From assembly GCF_001553605.1 (NCBI RefSeq), contig NZ_CP014229.1:1578501-1642500 (forward strand): a stretch of DNA of 64,000 bases. Reading direction: 5' to 3'. The DNA comes from Desulfovibrio fairfieldensis. Lineage in GTDB: Bacteria > Desulfobacterota > Desulfovibrionia > Desulfovibrionales > Desulfovibrionaceae. Each line of letters opens with the position of its first letter. The stretch's first letter is position 1. The notes under the pieces were generated by a model, which worked only from the letters and a program-made list of their open reading frames with translations, ran no database searches and was not told the origin of the DNA. Shown here piece after piece: positions 48,961 through 59,003 of this stretch. Made by a program: the position numbers and the translations under genes.

Positions 48961-51051
48961 ATGAGCATCAGCAAGGCCTCATCCGCCATAAACGCTGGGA
49001 TTATTATCCTGACATGCCTTGTGGGTTATTTTGTCTTCCAGCTGTATTACGCCATTCAAAATAATCTGGATCTCGCGCGCAACAAGGAAATAGCCGTCCA
49101 GCTTGCCGGTGAGCTGATGGAATCCTCCAAGCAGCTCACCAGCTATGTCCGCCAGTACGCCGCTACCGGCGACAGCCGGTATGAAAAAATCTATTTCGGC
49201 ATTGTGGACGAGCGGGCGGGCAAAACGCCCCGCGCGGCCAGCCGCGACGTGGCTCCGGGCCAGAAAATCGCGCTTACTGATCTGATGAAACAGTACGGAG
49301 TCACCGCCGACGAATTCACCCTGGTTGAAAAAGGCAACCAGCTTTCCGACGCGCTGATCGCTCTGGAAACCGAGGCCATGAACGCCGTCAAAGGCATCTA
49401 CAAAGATGCCAAGGGCGACTACACGGTCAAGGGCGAACCCAATATGGAACGGGCTCGTGAGCTGGTCTTTGGTCCGGCGTATAATGCGGAAACCGAAAAA
49501 ATCATGGCTCCGCTCAATGAATTTTTCGCCACATTGGAAAAGCGCACCAGCGCACAGGTGGCCGCCAGCGTCGAGCGCGTCGATCGCAACGGGCTCTTCC
49601 TCTGTTTTGCTCTGGCCCTGACTCTGCTGCTCAGTCTGATTTCAGCCGTCTACGCCCGCAAGGGCATCTGCCGACCCTTGGAGCGTCTTTCCGATTTTGC
49701 CCAAAAAGTCATGGCCGGCGATTACGCTTCGCGTATTGAAACCCATTCGAACAATGAAATCGGAACGCTGTCCAGAGCCCTCGACGCCATGCTGGACAAG
49801 CTGGAAAGCCAGCTCGCTTTCTCGCGCGGCGTGCTGGAGACCCTGCCCGTGCCCTGCGCCGTGTTCGACACGGAAGACAAACTGGCTTTCGCCAATGCTC
49901 CCATGCTGAGCACTTTTGAGCATCCGGGAAAGATGGAAGACTTCATCGGCATGGCGTCCGGCAAATTTTATTACAATGACGAGACACGCGCCACTTCCAT
50001 CACCCGGTGCCTGGAAAGCGGAGAAGCCGCCAGCATGGACTTCGTTGTCGAGAGGAAAACGGGCAAACCCATGCATGCGGACATTTTTACCAAGCCCATG
50101 CTCGACGACAAGGGCCGGTTGTCGCATGCCATTCTGATTCTGCTGGACACCACCACAACTTTTGAGCAGCAGGAAGCCATCAAACGCAACAGCGAAACTA
50201 TGCGCGGCGTGGCCGCCTCGGTGCTGGATCTGCTGCAAGCGGCCAATGCGGCCTGCGAACAGCTGGTCAGCGTGCTGGTGAAAACCGACAAGGCTACTGC
50301 CGAAACAACGGAACGCATGCACGATACGCTCACCGCCATGGAACAAATGAATATGGCCGTGCTGGACATTTCCAAAAACGCCAGCGACGCGGCCGCCAGT
50401 TCCGACAATATGCGCAATACGGCCACGGACGGCCAGAACATCGTGGGGCAGGTGGTTTCCTCCATTAACCTGGTGCAGAAGAACTCTCTGGCTCTGCGCG
50501 CCGACATGGAAAAGCTGAGCGACGAAGCCCAGAGCATCAATCAGATCATGACCGTGATCTCGGATATCGCCGACCAGACCAATCTGCTGGCGCTCAATGC
50601 GGCCATTGAAGCCGCACGCGCAGGCGATGCAGGGCGCGGGTTTGCCGTGGTGGCCGACGAGGTGCGCAAGCTGGCGGAAAAAACCATGAGCGCCACCACG
50701 GAAGTGGGCAGCGCCATTGAAAACATCCAGCAGGGCACCCGCCGCAATATGGAGCATGTGGACCGTGCCGTGGTCAGCATCGAGGAAGTGACCGGCCTTG
50801 CAAACACATCGGGCGACCGGCTCAAGGACATTGTGGAAATCACGGCCCTGTCCGCCGATATGGTGCGGGCCATTGCCACGGCCTCGGAACAGCAGTCCGC
50901 TTCGTCGGCGCAGATCAACGAAGCCGTGGAAGCGGTGGACAGCACACTCAAGGATGTGGCCGTGGTCATTGCCGACGCCAACAACGCCGCCCAGCAACTC
51001 AACGGCCAGATGGCCGAAATCCGGCAGTTGATGGACAAGCTCAAGCCCTGA
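48961..51051 (+). CDS. Methyl-accepting chemotaxis protein with HAMP and PAS
   Basis: A 696-residue receptor. TM1 is at about residues 11-33, a periplasmic helical sensor at about 34-205, TM2 at about 207-230, HAMP at about 232-285, then a PAS-like segment (about 295-400, [20 protein letters not shown]). The signalling domain's tip is seen as [20 protein letters not shown]. No C-terminal CheR-binding pentapeptide is present. The ligand is unknown. Confidence 0.88.
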   Translation: MSISKASSAINAGIIILTCLVGYFVFQLYYAIQNNLDLARNKEIAVQLAGELMESSKQLTSYVRQYAATGDSRYEKIYFGIVDERAGKTPRAASRDVAPGQKIALTDLMKQYGVTADEFTLVEKGNQLSDALIALETEAMNAVKGIYKDAKGDYTVKGEPNMERARELVFGPAYNAETEKIMAPLNEFFATLEKRTSAQVAASVERVDRNGLFLCFALALTLLLSLISAVYARKGICRPLERLSDFAQKVMAGDYASRIETHSNNEIGTLSRALDAMLDKLESQLAFSRGVLETLPVPCAVFDTEDKLAFANAPMLSTFEHPGKMEDFIGMASGKFYYNDETRATSITRCLESGEAASMDFVVERKTGKPMHADIFTKPMLDDKGRLSHAILILLDTTTTFEQQEAIKRNSETMRGVAASVLDLLQAANAACEQLVSVLVKTDKATAETTERMHDTLTAMEQMNMAVLDISKNASDAAASSDNMRNTATDGQNIVGQVVSSINLVQKNSLALRADMEKLSDEAQSINQIMTVISDIADQTNLLALNAAIEAARAGDAGRGFAVVADEVRKLAEKTMSATTEVGSAIENIQQGTRRNMEHVDRAVVSIEEVTGLANTSGDRLKDIVEITALSADMVRAIATASEQQSASSAQINEAVEAVDSTLKDVAVVIADANNAAQQLNGQMAEIRQLMDKLKP

Positions 51052-51080
51052 GAGCGACCAGCCCGGACAGTCTTCGCATC

Positions 51081-51109
51081 CTCCCCGGTTACCGCCGGGG
51101 AGTTTTTTT
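51081..51109 (+). terminator. Terminator after the chemotaxis receptor
   Basis: Arms CTCCCCGG (51081-51088) and CCGGGGAG (51095-51102) followed by seven T. Confidence 0.85.
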
Positions 51110-51348
51110 ATGCCTGCCGCTCCACCACTGGACAGTCTGTTTTTCGGAATTATATGCAATCCGACAGGATTGCATGGCGGCAGCCGCGCTGCCGCCGCCG
51201 GGCTAGCGTTACGTCCGCTCCTCCGGCTCCGAAGCGCAATCCTTTTTTTGCCGGGGACGTTGCCCCAGGGGCCGCGTGATCCGGTTACATATATATTTCC
51301 TTTCCGCCGCCATGCGGCGCATGGAGCGGCCGGGAAAAGGAGCGCACC
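51110..51348. other. Intergenic region before the pirin gene
   Basis: About 240 bases with no gene. It contains the inverted repeat ATGCAATCC-GACA-GGATTGCAT and, next to it, GGCGGCAGC-CGC-GCTGCCGCC. These could be operators or remnants of a short repeat element. The pirin ribosome site (GGAGCG) is at its end. Confidence 0.45.
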
Positions 51349-52215
51349 ATGAAATACCGCACTATTAAAAGCGATGTTACCGGCCATCCCGCCATTGACG
51401 GCGCGGGTGTGCATCTGGTCCGCGTTTTGGGTTCCCCCACTGTAAGAAGTTTTGATCCTTTTCTGATGCTGGACGCTTTCGACTCCCGCAATCCCGCTGA
51501 CTACATCAAGGGCTTTCCCATGCACCCGCATCGGGGCATTGAAACCTTCACCTACCTTATCCAGGGCGAGATCGACCATAAGGACAGCCTGGGCAATTCG
51601 GGCAAGATTCTGGACGGCTGCTGCCAGTGGATGACTGCGGGCAGCGGCATTCTGCACCAGGAAATGCCGCAGGCCAGCGACAGGATTCTGGGCCTGCAGC
51701 TCTGGATCAACCTGCCCCGCAAGGACAAGATGGTAGAGCCCAAATACCGCGACATCACAGTGGACATGGTGCCCAAGGTGGAAGAAGAGGCGGGCACCGT
51801 GGCTGTGGTGGCCGGGCGGTATAAGAATGTGGAAGGCGCAACCAAGGGCGACTATGTGGATGTGCGTTTTCTGGATATGACCCTCAAGCCGGGCTACACC
51901 TGGACCGTGGAGACCAAGCCCTCGCATACGGTCTTTGCCTATCTGGTGGAAGGCACCTGCGCGCTTACGGAAAACAACGCCATGTTGTCGGCCAAGCATG
52001 CCTATCTCTTTACGGAAGGCGACGCCGTGGCTTTGACCGGCGGCCTGGAGGGCGCGCGCCTGGTACTGGTATCCGGCAAGCCCCTGCACGAAGCCGTGGC
52101 CTGGGGCGGCCCCATCGTTATGAACAGCGAGGATGAACTGCGCGAAGCCTTCCAGGAACTGGAGGACGGCACCTTCATCAAGCACGCCAAAAAGACTGCG
52201 GGAGCTCGCGCGTAA
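51349..52215 (+). CDS. Pirin family protein
   Basis: A 288-residue bicupin. The N-terminal cupin holds metal ligands in MHPHRGIETFTYLIQG and SGILHQEMPQ (the His, His, His, Glu set). The family sequence WMTAGSGILHQE is intact. Pirins act as quercetinase-like dioxygenases or redox-linked regulators; the substrate here is unknown. It is a single gene between terminators. Confidence 0.88.
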   Translation: MKYRTIKSDVTGHPAIDGAGVHLVRVLGSPTVRSFDPFLMLDAFDSRNPADYIKGFPMHPHRGIETFTYLIQGEIDHKDSLGNSGKILDGCCQWMTAGSGILHQEMPQASDRILGLQLWINLPRKDKMVEPKYRDITVDMVPKVEEEAGTVAVVAGRYKNVEGATKGDYVDVRFLDMTLKPGYTWTVETKPSHTVFAYLVEGTCALTENNAMLSAKHAYLFTEGDAVALTGGLEGARLVLVSGKPLHEAVAWGGPIVMNSEDELREAFQELEDGTFIKHAKKTAGARA

Positions 52216-52246
52216 TCGTATACGCCGTACCAATACTTCTGACTCC

Positions 52247-52288
52247 GGGGCCGGTGAAAGGATGGCATGACCTCCTTTCACCGGCCCC
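52247..52288 (+). terminator. Terminator after the pirin gene
   Basis: Perfect 16-base arms GGGGCCGGTGAAAGGA (52247-52262) and TCCTTTCACCGGCCCC (52273-52288) around a 10-base loop. Confidence 0.75.
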
Positions 52289-52400
52289 TTCCGTTATGCT
52301 TTGGCGGCGCTGGATATAATGTTCCACTCGGTTGCCCCCCCTCCCTCAAGCCGGTAAAGCTGGACTAATCACGGCTCCGGCAACCGGCTGAAGGAGACAG

Positions 52401-52553
52401 GTGAACAGGCATGGGGATGCCAAACTCACGGCCAGAGATCGAGAGGAAATGGTGCGGCGAACGAGCTGCCGGCCCGCGGCTTCAACGTACAAGAGATTAT
52501 CGAACGGCTGCATGAAAAAGCATCACCGTGAAGCCCCCTCGCCAGATATCTGA
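52401..52553 (+). pseudogene. Possible transposase remnant (IS481-like N-terminus)
   Basis: A GTG at 52401 behind AAGGAGACAG opens a 50-codon frame beginning VNRHGDAKLTARDREEMVRR, which resembles the first residues of IS481-type transposases (NxHxxAxLTxxxREEMVRR). Similarity then fades and the frame stops; no catalytic core follows. The rest of the 52292-52670 interval holds no gene I can support. Confidence 0.35.
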
Positions 52554-52670
52554 ACAAGTTCAGACAAGGAAAGAGACAGGAGAAAAACATACCCCGCCCC
52601 GGCTAAAGCACGCCCCGCTGTCCACTTCGGGACGCACCCGGTAACGGCGCGTGCTGTCCGGAACGCGTTT

Positions 52671-52711
52671 GATTGCGGCCGGGAGAGGAGAAGATGCTCC
52701 CGGCCGCAATC
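52671..52711 (-). terminator. Terminator after the second chemotaxis receptor
   Basis: Perfect 15-base arms GATTGCGGCCGGGAG (52671-52685) and CTCCCGGCCGCAATC (52697-52711) just after the receptor stop on the minus strand. Confidence 0.7.
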
Positions 52712-52717
52712 CCGCGC

Positions 52718-54457
52718 TTACGCTTCTTTCAGTTCCTGAATCAGGGCCGTGAGGCCCTGAGCCTGGGCCGCCAGATCGGACACGGCCTTGGCCGCCTCGC
52801 CCATGGCGTCGGCGGTCTGCTTGGCCATGTCGTTGACCTGGACGATGGACTGGTTGATTTCTTCGGAAGCGGCGGACTGTTCCTCGCTGGCCGTGGCAAT
52901 GGCGTTGACCTGATCCGACGTGGCCTCCACCGTGCTCACAATCTCCTGCAGGGCGCGCCCGGATTGATTGGCCAGTTCCGTGGCCTCGCCGATGCGTTGT
53001 ACGGCGTTGTCCACCCCGGTCATGCTCTTGGTCGTGCTTTCCTGAATGGCCTTGATGGCGTTGCCCACATCCTGAGTCGAGGCCATGGTTTTTTCAGCCA
53101 GCTTGCGCACTTCGTCGGCCACCACGGCAAAGCCCCGTCCGGCCTCTCCGGCCCGTGCCGCCTCAATGGCGGCATTCAGGGCCAGCAGGTTGGTCTGGTC
53201 CGCGATGTCCGAAATCACGGCCATAATCCGGCTGATGTCCTGGGCGTGCTCGTTGAGCTGGGTCATGTCTTCCTTGAGTTCCAGGGACAAGTGATGAACT
53301 TCCTCAATGCTGTGGACGGCCTTTTCCACCACCTGCGCGCCCGCCTCGGCTCTCTGTTTGGTTTCGGCGGACGCGGAAGAGGCGTTGCCCGCATTCTTGG
53401 CAACTTCCTGCACTGTGGCGTTCATTTCGTTCATGGCTGTGGCCGCTTCGGACAGGCGCTGCGCGGATTCCGCCGCGCCCCGGTCGGACTGCTCGATCTG
53501 GGCCGAAAGCTCGGTGGAGGCCGAGGAAACCACCACACCCACCTGTTCCAGCTTGTCGGCGGCCACCAGCATGGCTTCGGTCTTGGCCTGGGCTTCGGCA
53601 CTGGCGGCATTGGCCTGTTCCATGGCCTCCTGGGCCTTGCGGGACTGTTCCTTGGCGTTTTCCGACTCGCGTTGGGCGTTCTCAATATGTTCTTTCAGGG
53701 CATTGACCATTTCCACAATGGAACTATAGACGCCCATTTTTTTCCCGCCGTCATCCACATTATAGTCGCCGTCCACCACGCGCTTGGCGATGACGTTCAG
53801 TTCACCTGGGTCCTTGCCCAATTGGCGCAGGGTATTGCGCACCAGCAGCAAGGTCAGGATGACGGCGGTCAGCACGGCAAACACCACCAGAATAATGCCC
53901 AGCAGGCGCGAATTGGCGTACATTTCATCGCCCGCGATATTGCTCTCCGTGATGGTATTGTTGATTGCCGCCAAGAGCGTGTCGAGGGCCTCGCTCATCT
54001 TGTCGTATTGCGCGCGCGAGTCGCCGAATAACACGGCAACGGCTTCCTGTGTGCGGTTTTCCCGTGAGAGCGTGAGCATCTGTTTGTGCACATCCTGAAA
54101 CTCCTGCCGGGCCGCCAGATACGCTTGAAGAGCCTGTTTGGCCTGGGGACTGAAAAGCATACCCTCAAGTTTTTTAACGTCCCCGGCGATGAGTGCCGCC
54201 CATTTCCCCTGCCTTTCTTCGTATTCCCGCATTTGAGCGGGTTCTGTGGAGTAAAGATGCAGCACTTCGGCCAGACGGTATTCCGTAGCCGCATTGTTCA
54301 TCTCGTCCGCCGCCTTTACTATCGGAATCAGCCGATCCGCCATCTCATTGTTCACATCATTGACTTTGGCCATCTGCATGATCAGATACACGCCCAGGAT
54401 GCCCATGAGCACAGCCACACAGCCCATACTCGCCGCAATTTTTGTCGAGAGTTTCAT
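52718..54457 (-). CDS. Methyl-accepting chemotaxis protein, four-helix-bundle sensor
   Basis: A 579-residue receptor. TM1 is at about residues 8-28 ([19 protein letters not shown]), a periplasmic four-helix-bundle sensor (about 30-185), TM2 ([21 protein letters not shown], about 185-205), HAMP-like region, long coiled coil and tip [20 protein letters not shown]. No CheR-tether pentapeptide is present. It has its own TTGACA-like upstream sequence after a terminator-like hairpin. Confidence 0.88.
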   Translation of the reverse strand: MKLSTKIAASMGCVAVLMGILGVYLIMQMAKVNDVNNEMADRLIPIVKAADEMNNAATEYRLAEVLHLYSTEPAQMREYEERQGKWAALIAGDVKKLEGMLFSPQAKQALQAYLAARQEFQDVHKQMLTLSRENRTQEAVAVLFGDSRAQYDKMSEALDTLLAAINNTITESNIAGDEMYANSRLLGIILVVFAVLTAVILTLLLVRNTLRQLGKDPGELNVIAKRVVDGDYNVDDGGKKMGVYSSIVEMVNALKEHIENAQRESENAKEQSRKAQEAMEQANAASAEAQAKTEAMLVAADKLEQVGVVVSSASTELSAQIEQSDRGAAESAQRLSEAATAMNEMNATVQEVAKNAGNASSASAETKQRAEAGAQVVEKAVHSIEEVHHLSLELKEDMTQLNEHAQDISRIMAVISDIADQTNLLALNAAIEAARAGEAGRGFAVVADEVRKLAEKTMASTQDVGNAIKAIQESTTKSMTGVDNAVQRIGEATELANQSGRALQEIVSTVEATSDQVNAIATASEEQSAASEEINQSIVQVNDMAKQTADAMGEAAKAVSDLAAQAQGLTALIQELKEA

Positions 54458-54537
54458 TTGCCTTCTCCTTCGTTTTGGGGGCTGAACATCCCCACCTGAC
54501 TGTTACAGTTGTCAAATTGCTGGTGACGGAAAAACAA

Positions 54538-54568
54538 AAGGCCTCGCCCCGGAAAGGGGCAAGGCCTT
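54538..54568 (-). terminator. Terminator upstream of the chemotaxis receptor gene
   Basis: AAGGCCT-C-GCCCC and GGGGC-A-AGGCCTT pair (one mismatch), and on the minus strand TTTTGTTTTT follows. It implies a minus-strand transcript that comes from the (GA)27 side and ends before the receptor gene. Confidence 0.6.
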
Positions 54569-54627
54569 ATTGTTTGCAAACGCAAAAAATCGGAAAGCCG
54601 CGCGACGCTCAGTTACGGGCGCAATCA

Positions 54628-55500
<873 letters not shown>

Positions 55501-55606
55501 AAAGGAACCCCCCGGCATAGCCGGGGGTTCTTCATATGCGCCTGTAAGGCTTTCTTACCAGCTGCGCCCTAGCAGGCGCTCTTGCGATCTGACATTTGCA
55601 TTTCTG

Positions 55607-56065
55607 TTACTTGCGGCCCGTAAACGGGCTCCTTGGGTAGGGTAGGCTCAACTGATCGCCAAGTTTATCCGACTCCAGCTGATGCTTGATGTAATCCTGA
55701 ATCTTGGCCTTATTCTTGCCCACTGTATCGACGTAATACCCACGGCACCAAAATTCTCGATTGCGGTATTTGAACTTCAAATCCCCAAATTGTTCATAGA
55801 TCATGAGACTACTCTTACCCTTCAGATAGCCCATAAAACTCGACACACTCATTTTGGGGGGAATCTCAAGCAGCATGTGGATGTGGTCTGGGCAACATTC
55901 TGCCTCCACTATTTTTACATCCTTCCATTCGCACAACTTGCGCAGAATTTCGCCAATGGCGCGCTTCTTTTCACCATAGAACACCTGGCGGCGATATTTA
56001 GGCGCAAAAACAATGTGATATTTGCAGTTCCACCTTGTGTGGGCTAAACTTTTGGCGTCACCCAT
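55607..56065 (-). CDS. IS200-type TnpA (Y1 HUH transposase)
   Basis: A 152-residue single-strand transposase. The HUH motif is DHIHMLLE (about residues 60-67) and the catalytic tyrosine lies in FWCRGYYVDTVGKNK (about 105-119). The length is normal, so it should be active. Its ribosome site AAAGGAGG falls in a long inverted repeat, which would keep translation low. Confidence 0.92.
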   Translation of the reverse strand: MGDAKSLAHTRWNCKYHIVFAPKYRRQVFYGEKKRAIGEILRKLCEWKDVKIVEAECCPDHIHMLLEIPPKMSVSSFMGYLKGKSSLMIYEQFGDLKFKYRNREFWCRGYYVDTVGKNKAKIQDYIKHQLESDKLGDQLSLPYPRSPFTGRK

Positions 56066-56071
56066 CGTGAC

Positions 56072-56134
56072 CTCCTTTTGATTTGTTGACTCGCAGTTGC
56101 CAGACCGCGAGACTTTTTAACAAATCAAAAGGAG
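56072..56134. repeat. 16-bp inverted repeat covering the tnpA ribosome site
   Basis: CTCCTTTTGATTTGTT (56072-56087) and AACAAATCAAAAGGAG (56119-56134) are perfectly complementary, 31 bases apart. On the minus strand the stem contains the tnpA ribosome site; on the plus strand the same arm gives AAAAGGAG before a 12-codon ORF (ATG at 56145). Confidence 0.85.
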
Positions 56135-56208
56135 TTTTACTGACATGGGCAAAGCTGTAAGCTTTTTAGAACCCCCCGCCTAGCGGGGGGTTTTCTCCAT
56201 ACAATGAA

Positions 56209-56237
56209 CCCTTTGAAACGTGTAGCGTTTCAAAGGG
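56209..56237 (-). terminator. Hairpin after mobA
   Basis: Twelve-base arms CCCTTTGAAACG (56209-56220) and CGTTTCAAAGGG (56226-56237), just after the mobA stop. The T-run is weak. Confidence 0.55.
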
Positions 56238-56245
56238 GATCAGAT

Positions 56246-56869
56246 CTAGAGCGCAGCCAGCAGGCGGCGCACCAGCTCCAGGTCAGCGGGATAATTGATG
56301 TTGAAAAAAGGCAGGGCTTCGCCCTGGCTGTAGGCGATGCGCTCCTGCCGTTCCAGGGGAATGATGCGGCTCAACTTGCGCTCGCCCCGGGCCAGGGCCT
56401 TGTCGAACAAGGGCAGCGCCGCCACTTCATAGATGGCCGTGAGCGCCTCGATAAAACCCGTTTCGGTCTGGCAGAATGTTGTGAGCAGACGGTCGGAGGA
56501 CGCGACATCGCGCGCGGCCAGCAGGCGGCGCAAGGTGGCGTCGTCCATGAAAGGCAGATCGCAGGACAAGGCCAGTACGGCGGCATACCCCTGTTGCGCG
56601 GCCCCGCGCAGGGCCGCATGCACGCCGCTGAACGGGCCCAGGCCCTCCACCTGATCATAAAGACAGTCATAGCCCGGACGCGGGCGTCCCGGACGGCAGG
56701 CCACCCAGCATTGGGGTAAAAGCGCGGTCAAAAGGTTGTGCGTGCGGCACAGCAGATCCGGGTGTTCCCGGCCGTGCACCCGCAAGAGGGCTTTTTCCTG
56801 CCCCAGGCGGGAAGAAAGTCCTCCGGCCAGCACCACACCGGCCACGTCGCCCCTGGTGGTTTTGGTCAT
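56246..56869 (-). CDS. mobA: Molybdenum cofactor guanylyltransferase (MobA)
   Basis: A 207-residue enzyme that adds GMP to molybdopterin to form the bis-MGD cofactor used by formate dehydrogenase. The nucleotide-binding motif VVLAGGLSSRLGQEKALL is at about residues 11-28, and the metal-site ALSCDLPFMDD at about 98-108. The start is the ATG at 56869, which overlaps the fdhD stop (ATGA). Last gene of fdhE-fdhD-mobA. Confidence 0.88.
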   Translation of the reverse strand: MTKTTRGDVAGVVLAGGLSSRLGQEKALLRVHGREHPDLLCRTHNLLTALLPQCWVACRPGRPRPGYDCLYDQVEGLGPFSGVHAALRGAAQQGYAAVLALSCDLPFMDDATLRRLLAARDVASSDRLLTTFCQTETGFIEALTAIYEVAALPLFDKALARGERKLSRIIPLERQERIAYSQGEALPFFNINYPADLELVRRLLAAL

Positions 56870-57669
56870 GCCGTCACCCGCCCGGCACTGTCGCAGAACA
56901 CGGTCAACCGTTCCTCCGCGGGGCGGCAAAAGCCCACCAGAGTTATGTCCTGGGCCATGGCCGCTGTCAGGGCCGCGCCGGTCACCGCGCCCCGGCTGAC
57001 CAGCAACGCGAAGCCTGCCCGCCGGGCCTTGGCATACAGGCTGCCGGTGATCCGGGCGGAGATAAACAGCGCATACGCGGCGGATTCAAGGTTCTGTCGG
57101 GCGCAGAATCCGGCCAGGCGGTCCAGACAATTGTGGCGTCCGATATCTTCGGCCACCCGTACCAGCCCTTTTTCAGGGTGGAACAAGCCCGCGCGGTGGA
57201 ACGAACCCGTGCCGTCCCAGAGACCCGGTTCGGCAAAAAAATCATTCATCCGCGCCAGCAGAGCGGCGGCGCCGAGGCGCGGCGTCGCGGCAGGGGCAGC
57301 GGGATCAGCCGAAGAAAGCTCCAAGCACACCCGCAGGCAATGCCGTCCCTCTGGCGTGTCCAGACGCTCCACCCGCCCGGCTCGCAGGGGCACGGGCCTG
57401 TCCCCCAAGACATTCCCCTGCCCTTGGTCAGAGCGGAATACCGCCGTTCTGCATGGGGAGCAGTCCAGCAGCACATGCCCCAAGGCCAGATCCTCCAGCT
57501 CGTGCGGCCAAGCCCAGAGGTCGGCGCTTCCGCCGGGATGAAGCACGCGTACGGCTTCTTCACGGGCGGCCACCTCAGGCAGATCCTCCCAGCGGCCGCG
57601 CCGGAAGCGCCGGGCCCGCACATCCAGAGGGGCCGGGCCGGACGGCCATCCGCCGCGGGCGCTATGCAT
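56866..57669 (-). CDS. fdhD: Formate dehydrogenase accessory sulfurtransferase (FdhD)
   Basis: A 267-residue protein that passes sulfur from IscS to the molybdenum cofactor of FdhA. The family motif TGSFHRAGLF and EDIGRHNCLDRLAG (about residues 158-182) is clear, with ISARITGSLYAKA and VSRGAVTGAA following. The usual CxxC sulfur-carrying loop near the middle is not seen in standard form; nearby cysteines are in RHCLRVCLELS. It overlaps fdhE (TGATG) and mobA (ATGA). Confidence 0.87.
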   Translation of the reverse strand: MHSARGGWPSGPAPLDVRARRFRRGRWEDLPEVAAREEAVRVLHPGGSADLWAWPHELEDLALGHVLLDCSPCRTAVFRSDQGQGNVLGDRPVPLRAGRVERLDTPEGRHCLRVCLELSSADPAAPAATPRLGAAALLARMNDFFAEPGLWDGTGSFHRAGLFHPEKGLVRVAEDIGRHNCLDRLAGFCARQNLESAAYALFISARITGSLYAKARRAGFALLVSRGAVTGAALTAAMAQDITLVGFCRPAEERLTVFCDSAGRVTA

Positions 57670-58556
57670 CAGAAACCCCAGGCCGACGGCGTCGGGCGAC
57701 TGTAGCCCTCCTGCCGGGCCAGCATGTCCAGCGGCAGCGAAGCCAGATCACTCAGGGCCGCCGGCAGGGCTTCGTCCTGTTCACGCAGATCGGCCAGCTT
57801 TATGTAGTTGTTACAGGTCTTGCAAACATGCACTTCAAAGAACGGCAGGCTGTCGGTGGTAAACATGCGTAACTTGTCCTCTCCACGCTCCAGGCAGAAG
57901 GGGCATTGCAGCCTGGCCGCTCTGTAGCTCGCGCCGCAGAATGAACAGGTATGCCGGCGCAGGCCTTCCTTGCCGTGCAGTTCGCCCATGAAGGGCGGAC
58001 GGCCGCAGTGCGGGCAATGCCCGTGTTCCCAGACGCGCCGGTCGTCGCGCGCGGTGGCCAGAGCATCGGTCACGGCGGCCAGTTGCGGAGTCAGGGTGGC
58101 CTGGGCCAGAAAATGAATCAGGGCCGGGGCCTGCGGCAGGCGGGCGGCCCAGGCGGAGAAAAAGGCTTCATCGTTTTGCATGAAGGCCGCAAAGGCTTTG
58201 GCGGGCAGCATCTCATCCGCCGCGGTTTCCCGGCGCAGGGTTTGCACGGCCTCGGCCGGGCTGCCCCGGAGCGAGGCCAGGAGGGTGCAGAGTTCGTCCC
58301 AGAGCGGACTGGCCGGAGCAGGGTCATAGGGAAAGTCTGCGGCGGGCAGCCAGGGCGCGCCCTGGGCCCGGGCCTCGGGTCCGGCTACAGCAAGGCGCGC
58401 CGCATCCGGCGGGTTCAGGCTGCTGCGAGCCGCCCGTTGCAGACGCAGCGTGCCGCCCACAATTTCCAGCAGGGCTCCGGGCAGCCAGGCCAGGGAAGCA
58501 AGACGCTCCAGGCGGCGGCTCAGGGCGGCGTCATCAAGAGAAAAGAGAGTGACCAT
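57669..58556 (-). CDS. fdhE: Formate dehydrogenase accessory protein FdhE
   Basis: A 295-residue protein needed for maturation of formate dehydrogenase. Start at the ATG at 58556. The C-terminal half has rubredoxin-like metal sites: HCPHCGRPP, CSFCGASYR, QCPFCLERG and HVCKTCNNYIK (about residues 178-260). The N-terminal half is helical (LDDAALSRRLERLASLAWL). It opens the fdhE-fdhD-mobA operon, divergent from fdhA. Confidence 0.88.
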   Translation of the reverse strand: MVTLFSLDDAALSRRLERLASLAWLPGALLEIVGGTLRLQRAARSSLNPPDAARLAVAGPEARAQGAPWLPAADFPYDPAPASPLWDELCTLLASLRGSPAEAVQTLRRETAADEMLPAKAFAAFMQNDEAFFSAWAARLPQAPALIHFLAQATLTPQLAAVTDALATARDDRRVWEHGHCPHCGRPPFMGELHGKEGLRRHTCSFCGASYRAARLQCPFCLERGEDKLRMFTTDSLPFFEVHVCKTCNNYIKLADLREQDEALPAALSDLASLPLDMLARQEGYSRPTPSAWGF

Positions 58557-59003
58557 ATATTTCTTCCATAGGCGCTGAGGGTGCCGGGTAAAAGCAGCAG
58601 AACCACGGAGGATACGGGACAATCCCCCGCTCGTGCTATACGACAGAAGCCGGAACCGTGCAACCGCGCGAAAAATTTTACGCGTCGCCTTGGCCGCCTC
58701 CGAGGCCCTTTGTCCCGCCCGTATCTGACAATACGTCGGAATTTATAACAGCGGAAGTTGAGAGGCAATCATGAATTTTTTTTCACTATATTGACATGGC
58801 AGCAAGGCACATATACCGTTACCATAACGCAGCATACCCCATGATGACTGTCATTTTCATCGCTTAAGGAAGAAGTATATGAGGATGGCGAGAATATTCT
58901 GATGGCGTGAGTGCGTTATACACAAATTTTTTATTATGTTTTTTAAAGCATAATAAAATAAAGAATGCCGGACAGCGCATTCCTCTACCAAGGAGAAGAG
59001 CAT
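58557..59003 (+). promoter_or_regulatory. Divergent fdhE/fdhA control region
   Basis: A TTGACA box (58791-58796) with TATACC 15 bases downstream could drive fdhA. A tiny ORF (ATG 58879, MRMARIF) has AAGGAAGAAG before it. A perfect AT-rich hairpin TTTTATTATG/CATAATAAAA (58929-58958) follows, then the fdhA ribosome site. A leader ORF plus hairpin suggests attenuation, but no direct evidence is seen. No molybdenum-cofactor riboswitch fold was recognised. Confidence 0.4.

Larger units (their letters stand above)
55502..56195 (-). mobile_element. IS200-type insertion sequence
   Basis: One tnpA gene flanked by hairpins: GAACCCCCC-GGC...GCCGGGGGTTC at 55505-55530 (right end) and AACCCCCCGC-CTA-GCGGGGGGTT at 56170-56192 (left end). 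Length about 0.7 kb, no terminal inverted repeats and no tnpB, as in IS200. Such elements move as single strands and recognise the end hairpins. Exact ends are estimated. Confidence 0.75.

Noticed and set aside
49642-52281. An 879-codon minus-strand frame over the chemotaxis receptor and pirin
   Set aside because: It crosses two real genes and a terminator in antisense; it has no family pattern.
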